Source of the DNA: Kaistia defluvii
Lineage (GTDB): Bacteria; Pseudomonadota; Alphaproteobacteria; Rhizobiales; Kaistiaceae
NCBI RefSeq assembly: GCF_026343955.1
Contig: NZ_JAPKNI010000002.1
Location: forward strand, 248,001 to 312,000
Reading direction: 5' to 3'
Length of the DNA: 64,000 bases
The notes under the pieces are model-generated. The model did no database searches, had not been told where the DNA came from, and saw only the letters and a list, made by a program, of their open reading frames with translations. Of this stretch, positions 26,441 through 33,958 are shown in pieces (positions within the stretch are counted from its first letter, which is position 1; each line of letters opens with the position of its first letter). Made by a program: the position numbers and the translations under genes.

Positions 26441-26896
26441 CTAGCGCGCGTCGGGCGGAATGACGCCCTTCTTCAGGATGAAGCAGCCATAGAAGCGGCG
26501 CTCGCCGGTCTGGATGACGCAATAGGCGTTGCGGGCGCGCTCGTAGAAATCGAAGCGTTCGACCGAGCCCATCGGCCAGGAACGGCCTTCGGCGGCGTCG
26601 ATCTCGGCCTGTACTTCGTTCTGCACGTCGGGAAGCTGGTCGGGGCTGCCGACGATCTCCATCCGCAGTGCCGGCTGGTCGACGAAGCTGTCGAGCGGCA
26701 TGACGGAGAGGATCGCGCGCGCCGCCTCGGCGGCCGAGACATTGTCGATCCGCAGCAATTCGCCCAGCACGGTTTCGCGGGCGACGGAGTCGGCGGGAAA
26801 ATTGGTGTCGCAAATGACGAGGTCGTCACCATGGCCCATCGCCCTCAGGGCGTACAGCACGTCCGCGTTCAAAAGCGGGTCGATCGATTTCAGCAT
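26441..26896 (-). CDS. RbsD/FucU-family sugar mutarotase
   Basis: This is a 151-residue protein of the RbsD/FucU fold, which interconverts anomers of ribose or fucose. It contains the conserved GHGDDLVICDTNFP with the catalytic-region His, a VMPLDSF segment, and the terminal block ARNAYCVIQTGERRFYGCFILKKGV. Length is nearer FucU than RbsD (~139). GGAGGG precedes the start. It is co-transcribed with the ribokinase. Confidence 0.9.
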   Translation of the reverse strand: MLKSIDPLLNADVLYALRAMGHGDDLVICDTNFPADSVARETVLGELLRIDNVSAAEAARAILSVMPLDSFVDQPALRMEIVGSPDQLPDVQNEVQAEIDAAEGRSWPMGSVERFDFYERARNAYCVIQTGERRFYGCFILKKGVIPPDAR

Positions 26897-27150
26897 GAGT
26901 CCCTCCGTTGTCCGTCCGTTCGCGTGAGCAGATCTTGGCGTCGCCGACCGGCCGGTTACCGGGCCACTCTAGCGTGACACGAGCGGCGGCGGGAATGGCC
27001 AGAACGCTGATTCTGGCCCGACTCCGCCCTCCGATGCACAAAAAGAATCGCGGCTTTCCGCGCGTTGGAGCACGTTCGAGCGCGGTGACAGGTACGATCC
27101 ACAAAGGAGCGCAGGGCCGCTCGGCGAGGCCGGCGATGGCGTTGGCGAGT

Positions 27151-27948
27151 TCAGTCCGTCGCCAGCCGCTCCAATTGCGATGAGGCGAGCTTCTGCGAGA
27201 TCTGCGCCGTCGCTTCCTGAAGCCTGGCGATGAGGCGCGGGCGGATCTCCGCCGTGACACGACGCTCGGGCGCCGAGATGCTGATCGCCGCGACGGGATA
27301 GCCGGTCTCGTTCAGGATGGCGACGCCCATGCACATCGTGCCTTCCTCGTTCTCGCCGATCTCGATGGCGACGCCGGTCGCCGCCGCCTCGACGAGCTGC
27401 TTCTCGATCGTCTTCAGCTGCGTGATCGTGCGCAGCGTGCGCTGCGGCAGCGCGTCGGAGAGCAACTGCGTCCGTTCGTCGAGCGGCAACTGCGCCAGGA
27501 TCGCCTTGCCCAGCGCGGTCGAGTGCACGGGATCGCGGCTGCCGATGCGCGCCTGCATCCGCAGCGCGCGGGTCGATTCGATGATGTCGATATAGACGAC
27601 GTGGTTGTCGGCCAGCACGGCGAGGTTGGTCGTCTCGTTGAATTCGCGGTTGATCTCGGTCAGCGCCGGCAGCGCGCATTCGCGCAGCCTCTGGATGCTC
27701 TTGTCGGCAGTCGCCAGCGCGCGAAACCGGATGCCCACGCTGTAGCGGTCGCTGTTCGGGTCATAGGTGAGGAAACCTGCGGCGCTCAACGTGCGCAGAT
27801 AGCGGAACACGCTGGTCTTCGGCAGCCCCAGTTCGCTGGCGATCGTCGTCAGCGAGGCAGGATGGCCTTTCTGTGCAATCGCATCCAGTACCTTGAGGGC
27901 CTTCAGGACGGGCCCCACAAGATAACGCTCGTCCGTTTCCGTGCTCAT
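27151..27948 (-). CDS. IclR-family transcriptional regulator
   Basis: This is a ~265-residue regulator from the ATG at 27948 (an ATG at 27963 adds five residues). The N-terminal winged helix is LKVLDAIAQKGHPASLTTIA with SELGLPKTSVFRYLRTL. The C-terminal GAF-like effector domain contains RIGSRDPVHSTALGKAILA and GVAIEIGENEEGTMCMGVAI. It lies upstream of the mutarotase-kinase genes (254-base gap) and divergent from the aminotransferase. Two matching near-palindromes between the divergent genes (27970-28009) are likely its own operators, with a third before the amino-acid SBP. Confidence 0.92.
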   Translation of the reverse strand: MSTETDERYLVGPVLKALKVLDAIAQKGHPASLTTIASELGLPKTSVFRYLRTLSAAGFLTYDPNSDRYSVGIRFRALATADKSIQRLRECALPALTEINREFNETTNLAVLADNHVVYIDIIESTRALRMQARIGSRDPVHSTALGKAILAQLPLDERTQLLSDALPQRTLRTITQLKTIEKQLVEAAATGVAIEIGENEEGTMCMGVAILNETGYPVAAISISAPERRVTAEIRPRLIARLQEATAQISQKLASSQLERLATD

Positions 27949-27969
27949 TGCCGGTCGTCCCATTCTCGC

Positions 27970-28009
27970 TTCCGCCGCGCGGAAACTAGCTTTTTTCCGC
28001 CACGCGAAA
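27970..28009. promoter_or_regulatory. Tandem predicted IclR operators
   Basis: TTCCGCCGCGCGGAA (27970-27984) is a perfect 6-bp inverted repeat around CGC. TTCCGCCACGCGAAA (27995-28009) repeats it 25 bases on with one arm mismatch. They sit 22-61 bases before the IclR start and 68-107 before the aminotransferase start, and so could control both. A third copy is at 29466. Confidence 0.7.
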
Positions 28010-28076
28010 CAAGCGCTCGTTTACATGAAACGGACCTTCTGGCTTGGTGCTGGCATACCAAGCAGAGGAGCTAGCG

Positions 28077-29438
28077 TTGACCATCCACAACCAGGCGGCC
28101 AGCACGTCCACCGAAACCGCCCAGTCGTCCAAGCCGTTGACCTTCGAGCGTTCCGCGGAGGAGATCTGCCGCAATGCCCAGTGGATCGCCGGTGGCGTCA
28201 ACAGCAACTTCCGCCTGAACATCTCGCCGACGCCGCTCGTCTTCGAGAAGGCGGAAGGCCCCTATCTGTTCGATGTCGATGGCAACAAGCTCATCGACTA
28301 CTACCTCGGCATGGGGCCGATGATCCTCGGCCACAATCCGAAGGCGCTCACCGACGCCGTCACCGAGCAGATGCGGCACGGCATCCTGTTCGGAGGCCAG
28401 TCGAAGGTCGAAGTCGAGGCCGCGCGCCTCGTCTGCGAGATGGTCCCCAGCGCCGAGCGCATGCGCTTCGCCTCGTCCGGCTCGGAAGCCGACCAGGCCG
28501 CGCTGCGGCTAGCGCGCGCGGCCACCGGACGCCAGGTCATCATCAAGTTCGAAGGCCATTATCACGGCTGGTTCGACAACGTCCTGTGGTCGACCGCGCC
28601 GCCGCTCGACGCCGCCGGCCCGGCCGACAAGCCCGTGCCCTTCGCCGGCAGCAAGGGCCAGCTGCCGCAATCGGTCGAGGGTCTCGAAGTCCTGCCCTGG
28701 AACGATCTCGCGCTGCTGCAGCAGCGTCTCGCCAAGGGCGACGTCGCCGGCGTGATCATGGAAGCGACGATGTGCAATGCCGGCGCCATCCATCCGGCGC
28801 CCGGCTATCTCGAAGGGGTGCGCGAGGCCTGCACCAAGGCCGGTACGATCCTGATCTTCGACGAAGTCATCACCGGTTTCCGTCTCGGCGCCGGCGGCGC
28901 GCAGGCCCATTTCGGGGTCAAGCCCGACCTCTCCACCTTCGGCAAGGCGATCGCCAACGGCTTCCCGGTCGCGGCCATCGCGGGCCGCGCCGACCTGCTC
29001 GACATGTTCGTGTCCGGCGGCGTCGTGCATGGCGGTACTTACAACTCGCAGCCCCTGTCCATGGCGGCGACTGTGGCGACGCTCAAGTCGCTGACGCCCG
29101 AGCTCTATGCCACGATCGGCCGCAACGGCACGCGGCTCATGGAAGGCATGCGCGCCGTTTTCGACAAGGCCGGCGTCAAGGCCGTCGTCACCGGCTATCC
29201 GCAGATCTTCCACGTCGCCTTCGGCCTCGATGCGCCGGCGCATGACTATCGCGATCTCGCCCGCTCCGACAAGAAGGCCTACGTCGCCTTCACCACGGCC
29301 CTGCTGCAACGCGGCGTTCGCGCGCTCGAGCGTGGCGCCTGGTTCATGTCGGTGACCCATGACGAGGCCGTCGTCGACGCCACTTTGGCAGCCGTCGAGG
29401 GTGCTGTGAGCGAACTGAAGGGGCAGGGTATCCTTTAG
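28077..29438 (+). CDS. Class III aminotransferase (glutamate-1-semialdehyde aminomutase-like)
   Basis: This is a PLP-dependent enzyme of 453 residues if it starts at the TTG 28077, chosen because GAGGAG lies six bases upstream; the frame is open to a TTG at 28044. It shows GVNSNFRL, YLGMGPMILGHNPKALTDAV, the SSGSEADQAALRLARAATG cofactor region, IFDEVITGFRLG, and the PLP Lys at residue 290 (FGKAIANGFPVAAIAG). This resembles HemL, but the linkage to an amino-acid ABC transporter and an IclR regulator points to catabolism of an amino or beta-amino compound rather than haem synthesis. A 7-bp inverted repeat at 28042-28063 lies just before the ribosome site. Confidence 0.9.
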   Translation: MTIHNQAASTSTETAQSSKPLTFERSAEEICRNAQWIAGGVNSNFRLNISPTPLVFEKAEGPYLFDVDGNKLIDYYLGMGPMILGHNPKALTDAVTEQMRHGILFGGQSKVEVEAARLVCEMVPSAERMRFASSGSEADQAALRLARAATGRQVIIKFEGHYHGWFDNVLWSTAPPLDAAGPADKPVPFAGSKGQLPQSVEGLEVLPWNDLALLQQRLAKGDVAGVIMEATMCNAGAIHPAPGYLEGVREACTKAGTILIFDEVITGFRLGAGGAQAHFGVKPDLSTFGKAIANGFPVAAIAGRADLLDMFVSGGVVHGGTYNSQPLSMAATVATLKSLTPELYATIGRNGTRLMEGMRAVFDKAGVKAVVTGYPQIFHVAFGLDAPAHDYRDLARSDKKAYVAFTTALLQRGVRALERGAWFMSVTHDEAVVDATLAAVEGAVSELKGQGIL

Positions 29439-29465
29439 GTTGTAAAGCGCGGCGGTCGTGAAAAA

Positions 29466-29480
29466 TTCCACCACGTGAAA
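29466..29480. promoter_or_regulatory. Third predicted IclR site, upstream of amino-acid SBP
   Basis: TTCCACCACGTGAAA matches the two sites at 27970-28009 at all but transition positions (shared pattern TTCCRCCRCGYGRAA). It lies 27 bases after the aminotransferase stop and ~220 before the SBP start. Confidence 0.6.
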
Positions 29481-29520
29481 CGATGCCGTCTTGCTTTGCG
29501 TCCATCCGCAGGGGACGTTG

Positions 29521-29548
29521 TGCGCCGCAGCTTCGAAACTGCGGCGCA
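29521..29548 (+). repeat. Perfect 10-bp hairpin after the aminotransferase gene
   Basis: TGCGCCGCAG / CTGCGGCGCA enclose an 8-base loop. There is no T-run, so this is a possible Rho-dependent end of the aminotransferase message or a leader structure for the SBP operon. Confidence 0.55.
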
Positions 29549-29605
29549 GAGAAACGGCGTCAAGCCGCACCCGCGCCAGCAAAATCGAGAGTGAAATTTT
29601 GGGTA

Positions 29606-29623
29606 GGCGAAGTTTAATTCGCC
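29606..29623. promoter_or_regulatory. Palindrome before amino-acid SBP, candidate operator
   Basis: GGCGAA-gtttaa-TTCGCC is a perfect 6+6 inverted repeat about 76 bases before the SBP start, in the region where the promoter should be. It does not match the IclR-type sites, so a second regulator is possible. Confidence 0.4.
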
Positions 29624-29698
29624 ACGCAATCTTATCCATTCGCGGCGCGGCAGGGAAAGTCTTTGGACTAGTCGCGCTGCCTGACAGAGGGGAATAAT

Positions 29699-30544
29699 AT
29701 GCGCTCTACTGCATTGAAGGTTGCGGCGGGTCTTGGTGCCCTTTCGCTCGCTTTGTCTTTCACGCAGGTGGCTTCCGCCGCCGGCAAGCTCCAGGACGTG
29801 CTGAGCCGCGGCAAGCTCGTCGTCGGCACCGGGAGCACCAATCCGCCCTGGCATTTCCGCGATGAATCGGGCGAACTGGTCGGCTTCGACATCGACGTCG
29901 CCAAGATCATCGCCAAGGGCCTGTTCGACGACGACACCAAGATCGAGTTCGTGAACCAGGCGTCCGACGCCCGCATCCCGAACATCGTCACCGACAAGGT
30001 CGACATCAGCTGCCAGTTCATCACCGTGACGGCCGCCCGCGCCCAGCAGGTCGCCTTCACCGTTCCCTATTATCGCGAGGGCGTCAGCCTGATGATGGTG
30101 GCCGGCGGCAAGTATCCCGACTATGCCGCGCTCAAGGCTGCCGGTAATGCCGTGACCGTCTCGGTGCTGCAGAACGTCTTCGCCGAGGGCATGGTCAAGG
30201 CCGCGCTGCCCGACGCCAAGGTCGATCAGTTCGAGAGCGTCGACCTGATGTACCAGGCGCTGAATTCGGGCCGGGCCGACGCCGCGGCGACCGACACCTC
30301 GTCGCTCGCCTACTACATGAAGCAGAACGAGGGTCGTTACGTCGACTCCGGCTTCAGCTGGAACCCGCAGACCTATGCCTGCATCGTCAAGCAGGGCGAT
30401 CCGGACTGGCTGAACTTCGTCAATGTCGCGCTGCGCGAGTCGATGACCGGCACGACCTTCCCGATGTACAAGAAGGCGTATGAGCATTGGTTCGGCACGT
30501 CGCCGTCCGAGCCGACGATCGGCTTCCCGGCCGAATTCCGCTAA
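29699..30544 (+). CDS. Amino-acid ABC transporter substrate-binding protein
   Basis: This is a 281-residue SBP of family 3 (polar amino acids). A Sec signal peptide (ALKVAAGLGALSLALSFTQV, cleavage after ASA) precedes a mature part with KLVVGTGSTNPPWHFRDES, the ligand-loop segments GFDIDVAKIIAKGLF and NIVTDKVDISCQFITVT, and a C-terminal FGTSPSEPTIGFPAEFR. AGAGGGGA precedes the ATG. It heads a complete SBP-permease-permease-ATPase operon. The ligand is unknown; the linked aminotransferase suggests an amino acid or amine-bearing acid. Confidence 0.93.
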   Translation: MRSTALKVAAGLGALSLALSFTQVASAAGKLQDVLSRGKLVVGTGSTNPPWHFRDESGELVGFDIDVAKIIAKGLFDDDTKIEFVNQASDARIPNIVTDKVDISCQFITVTAARAQQVAFTVPYYREGVSLMMVAGGKYPDYAALKAAGNAVTVSVLQNVFAEGMVKAALPDAKVDQFESVDLMYQALNSGRADAAATDTSSLAYYMKQNEGRYVDSGFSWNPQTYACIVKQGDPDWLNFVNVALRESMTGTTFPMYKKAYEHWFGTSPSEPTIGFPAEFR

Positions 30545-30562
30545 GCCGGAGCCATTTCCGCC

Positions 30563-31222
30563 GTGAACTACACGCTGCACTTCGGTGCCGTCTGGGCGAG
30601 CTTCGACCATCTGCTGGGCGGGCTCGCCATAGGACTGGCTCTTGCCGTCGCCGCCGTGGCGGTCGGTACGGTTCTCGGGCTGCTTTCGGCCTTTGCCAGC
30701 GTGTCGAAATCACGCCTGCTGCGCGGGATCAGCGGGACCTATGTCCTGCTGATCCGCAACATTCCGCTGCTCGTTCTGGTGCTGCTGGTCTATTTTGCGC
30801 TGCCGGCGACCGGAATCCGGCTCGACAAATATGAGAGCTTCATCGGCTCGCTGGCGCTCTATGCCGGCGCCTATCTGACCGAGGTGTTCCGCGCCGGGCT
30901 GCTTTCCGTGCCGAAGGGCATCGTCGAGGCTGGCCGTGCGATCGGCTTGACGCGGATGCAGACCAATCTGTCGGTCGTCATGCCGGTGATGCTGCGAAAT
31001 TCGCTGCCTTCGCTCGGCAATACCTTTATCGGCATGTTCAAGGACAGCTCGATCGCCGCCGCGATCGCCATTCCCGAACTGACCTTCGAAGCCCGCAAGA
31101 TCAATGTCGACACGTTTCGCGTCGTCGAGACGTGGACGGTCGCGAGCGGCCTCTACATCGCCGCCTGCTTCACGATCGCCGCCCTGCTGCGAAGGCTCGA
31201 GCGCCGCTTCCCCAAATTCTGA
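30563..31222 (+). CDS. Amino-acid ABC transporter permease (HisM/GlnP type)
   Basis: This is a 219-residue inner-membrane permease starting at a GTG, 18 bases after the SBP. It has the family LIRNIPLLVLVLLVYFALP motif and the EAA-type loop SVPKGIVEAGRAIGLTRMQT. It pairs with the next gene to form the channel. Confidence 0.93.
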   Translation: MNYTLHFGAVWASFDHLLGGLAIGLALAVAAVAVGTVLGLLSAFASVSKSRLLRGISGTYVLLIRNIPLLVLVLLVYFALPATGIRLDKYESFIGSLALYAGAYLTEVFRAGLLSVPKGIVEAGRAIGLTRMQTNLSVVMPVMLRNSLPSLGNTFIGMFKDSSIAAAIAIPELTFEARKINVDTFRVVETWTVASGLYIAACFTIAALLRRLERRFPKF

Positions 31223-31240
31223 TCGGGTCACACCTATCCT

Positions 31241-31897
31241 ATGGACGCTTTTCTCGCCCAGCTCTGGATCGCCCGATGGCCGATATTCGACGGCTTCCTG
31301 ATGACATTGGGCATTTCGGCCGGGGCGATCGTGTTCGGCACGATCCTCGGCTGCATCGTCGGCATCCAGCTCGTTTTCGCGCCGCTCTGGCTCCGTCTTC
31401 CATTCCGCGCCTATGTCGACATCATGCGTGGAACGCCGCTGCTGGTCCTGATCCTCGCCGCCTTCTACATCCCGGCCGTGCTGGGGCTATCGCTGTCGGC
31501 GGCGCATGCCGGCACGCTGGCGCTTGGCCTGTTCGCCGGCGCCCATATCGGCGAGCTGCTGCGCGGATCGCTGCAGGCCATCCCGCCCGGCCAGATCGAG
31601 GCGGGGCGTTCGATCGGCCTTACCTTCCCGCAGATCCTCGCCAACGTGCTGCTGCCGCAGGCGCTCCGCATCTCGCTGCCGCCCTGGATCAATACCGGCG
31701 TCGAACTGATCAAGGGCTCCAGCCTGCTCTCGATGATCGGCGTCGGTGAACTGCTGCTGAAGACGCAGGAAGTGATCGGCCGCAATTTCATGACCATTCA
31801 ATTCTACGTCTTCGCCGGCGTCCTCTATCTGGTGGTGAATATCGCCCTGGACCTGCTCGGCAAGTCGATGGAACGCCGCCTCGGAGCCCGCCAATGA
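31241..31897 (+). CDS. Amino-acid ABC transporter permease (HisQ/GlnP type)
   Basis: This is a 218-residue permease, second half of the heterodimer. It shows YVDIMRGTPLLVLILAAFY, GAHIGELLRGSLQAIPPGQI, and the ATPase-docking loop EAGRSIGLTFPQ. Its end overlaps the ATPase start by four bases (ATGA). Confidence 0.93.
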   Translation: MDAFLAQLWIARWPIFDGFLMTLGISAGAIVFGTILGCIVGIQLVFAPLWLRLPFRAYVDIMRGTPLLVLILAAFYIPAVLGLSLSAAHAGTLALGLFAGAHIGELLRGSLQAIPPGQIEAGRSIGLTFPQILANVLLPQALRISLPPWINTGVELIKGSSLLSMIGVGELLLKTQEVIGRNFMTIQFYVFAGVLYLVVNIALDLLGKSMERRLGARQ

Positions 31898-32676
31898 CCA
31901 CGACAGACACCGCGCGACCGCTGCTCGACATTCGCGGGCTCCGGAAGAATTTCGGCGCCGTGGAAATCCTCAAGGGCGTCGATCTCAGCCTCCGTCCGAA
32001 GGACGTCGTCTCGATCATCGGCTCGAGCGGCTCCGGCAAGACGACGCTGCTTCGCTGCGTCAATCTGCTGGAGGAATTCCAGGGCGGCGACATCATTCTC
32101 GATGGCGAGACGATCGGCTACAAGACGGTCGGCGGCAAGCGGGTCCGGCTGCGCGACGCCGAGCTGTCGCGCCAGCGCGCCATGACCGGCATGGTGTTCC
32201 AGAGCTTCAACCTGTTTCCGCATCTGACCGCCGCCGGCAACGTCATGCTCGGCCTGCGCAAGGTGAAGAAGCTCGGCAAGGAGGAAGCCTTCGTCATCGC
32301 GGAAAAATGGCTGAACCGGGTCGGGCTCGGCGCGCGGCTCGAGCATTATCCGAGCCAGCTTTCCGGTGGCCAGCAGCAGCGCGTTGCGATCGCCCGCGCG
32401 CTGGCGATGAATCCGAAGCTGGTGCTGCTCGACGAGGTGACCTCGGCGCTGGATCCGGAATTGGTGCAGGAAGTGCTGACGACCATCAAGAGCATTGCCG
32501 ACGATGGCGCGACCCTGCTGATCGTCACGCATGAGATGCGCTTCGCCCGCGAGGTCTCCAGCCGCATTGTCTTCATGGAGCAGGGACGGATCGCCGAGGA
32601 AGGCACGCCTGCGGAGATCTTCGGCGAGGGCCGCAGCCAGCGTCTCAACGAGTTCCTGAAGAGCTCGCGCCACTGA
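31894..32676 (+). CDS. Amino-acid ABC transporter ATP-binding protein
   Basis: This is a 260-residue ATPase that powers the preceding permeases. It has Walker A GSSGSGKTTLL, the signature LSGGQQQRVAIARAL, Walker B LVLLDEVTSALDPE and the switch His (IVTHEMRFA). It has the GlnQ/HisP architecture without added domains. A good terminator lies 36 bases after the stop and closes the operon. Confidence 0.95.
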   Translation: MTTTDTARPLLDIRGLRKNFGAVEILKGVDLSLRPKDVVSIIGSSGSGKTTLLRCVNLLEEFQGGDIILDGETIGYKTVGGKRVRLRDAELSRQRAMTGMVFQSFNLFPHLTAAGNVMLGLRKVKKLGKEEAFVIAEKWLNRVGLGARLEHYPSQLSGGQQQRVAIARALAMNPKLVLLDEVTSALDPELVQEVLTTIKSIADDGATLLIVTHEMRFAREVSSRIVFMEQGRIAEEGTPAEIFGEGRSQRLNEFLKSSRH

Positions 32677-32711
32677 ACGGCGCTGCGCCGGACGTCCATC
32701 AAAATGACGGA

Positions 32712-32743
32712 AGCGGGCAGCCCTCACCGGCGCCCGCTTTTTT
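32712..32743 (+). terminator. Rho-independent terminator of the amino-acid ABC operon
   Basis: AGCGGGC (32712-32718) pairs with GCCCGCT (32732-32738), followed by a run of six T residues. Confidence 0.85.
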
Positions 32744-32860
32744 CATGGGGCAGGGCGGTGTCTCGCCCGAGGCGGGGTGCCAGGAAGCGGGTGCCATGTT
32801 AGGCCTGTGCGAGGGCGTCGTGGACCGATGCCGGCAGGATGGAATTGGACGGAGATCGAG

Positions 32861-33727
32861 ATGACGAAGGTAGCGTTCCTGGGCCTCGGCGTGATGGGCT
32901 ATCCGATGGCGCGGCATCTGCAGGCGAAGGGCCACGCGGTCACCGTCTACAACCGCAATGCCGCCAAATCGGCCAAGTGGGTCTCGGAATTCGGCGGCCG
33001 CGCTGCCGCGACGCCGAAGGAGGCCGCCGAAGGGCAGGACATCGTTTTCGCCTGCGTCGGCAATGACGATGATCTGCGCTCGGTCACCATCGGGCCGGAC
33101 GGGGCCTTTGCCGGGCTCGGCCAGGGCGCCGTTTTCGTCGATCACACGACCGCTTCCGCCGAGGTGGCGCGTGAACTGCACGCCGAGGCCGAGAGCCGCG
33201 GCTTCGCCTTCATCGATGCTCCCGTTTCCGGCGGCCAGGCGGGCGCGGAGAACGGCCTGCTGACGGTGATGTGCGGCGGCGATGCCGAGCCTTTCGCCCG
33301 CGTCGAGCCGGTGATCGCCAGCTACGCCCGCGCCTGCCGCCTGCTCGGACCCGTGGGCTCCGGCCAACTCGCCAAGATGATGAACCAGATCTGCATCGCC
33401 GGCATCGTCCAGGGCCTGGCCGAGGCGCTGCATTTCGGCAAGCGCGCCGGCCTCGACGTCGAGGCGGTGGTTGAGGTCATCTCGAAGGGCGCGGCGCAGT
33501 CCTGGCAGATGGAGAACCGCTACAAGTCGATGAATGCCGGCCAGTTCGAGTTCGGCTTCGCGGTCGACTGGATGCGCAAGGATCTCGGCATCTGCCTTGA
33601 CGAAGCGCGCAACAACGGCGCGAAGCTGCCGCTGACCGCGCTGGTCGACCAGTTCTACGCCGATGTCCAGGCCCTGGGCGGCAACCGCTGGGACACGTCG
33701 AGCCTGATCGCCCGGCTGGAGACGTAG
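32861..33727 (+). CDS. NAD(P)-dependent beta-hydroxyacid dehydrogenase (3-hydroxyisobutyrate dehydrogenase family)
   Basis: This is a 288-residue dehydrogenase from the ATG at 32861 (GGAG upstream); the frame continues upstream without a plausible start. It has the nucleotide motif FLGLGVMGYPMARHL, the substrate motif DAPVSGGQAGAENG, and the catalytic Lys region GSGQLAKMMNQI. Enzymes of this group act on 3-hydroxyisobutyrate, tartronate semialdehyde, 2-hydroxy-3-oxopropionate or similar. The terminator before it indicates separate transcription, though it may belong to the same catabolic theme as the aminotransferase. Confidence 0.9.
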   Translation: MTKVAFLGLGVMGYPMARHLQAKGHAVTVYNRNAAKSAKWVSEFGGRAAATPKEAAEGQDIVFACVGNDDDLRSVTIGPDGAFAGLGQGAVFVDHTTASAEVARELHAEAESRGFAFIDAPVSGGQAGAENGLLTVMCGGDAEPFARVEPVIASYARACRLLGPVGSGQLAKMMNQICIAGIVQGLAEALHFGKRAGLDVEAVVEVISKGAAQSWQMENRYKSMNAGQFEFGFAVDWMRKDLGICLDEARNNGAKLPLTALVDQFYADVQALGGNRWDTSSLIARLET

Positions 33728-33775
33728 GGGCCTTTTGGGGCCCGCGCTCCCGCCAACGCCCACCCTCCGCCGTCA

Positions 33776-33889
33776 TCCTCGCGAAGGCGAGGACCCATCC
33801 AGCCGTGAACTTGCCCATCCAGCCGTGAACTTGGGCGTTTGGCACGGCTGGCAACCCTGCTGAATGGATCCCGGGTCTCCGCCCGGGAT
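33776..33889. repeat. Inverted REP pair with a 20-bp tandem duplication
   Basis: Two related hairpins, TCCTCGC-gaag-GCGAGGA at 33776-33793 and ATCCCGGG-tctccg-CCCGGGAT at 33868-33889, face each other; both sit in the GTCATCC...GACCC-ATCCA context of a REP family common in rhizobia. Between them CCCATCCAGCCGTGAACTTG is repeated exactly at 33794-33813 and 33814-33833. This fills most of the 231-base gap between convergent genes. Confidence 0.75.
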
Positions 33890-33958
33890 GACGACTGAGG
33901 AGGGGCGGCGTGGGTATGCCACGCTTCCGGGAGGGGCTAGCGAAAAGGCGCGCCCCCC

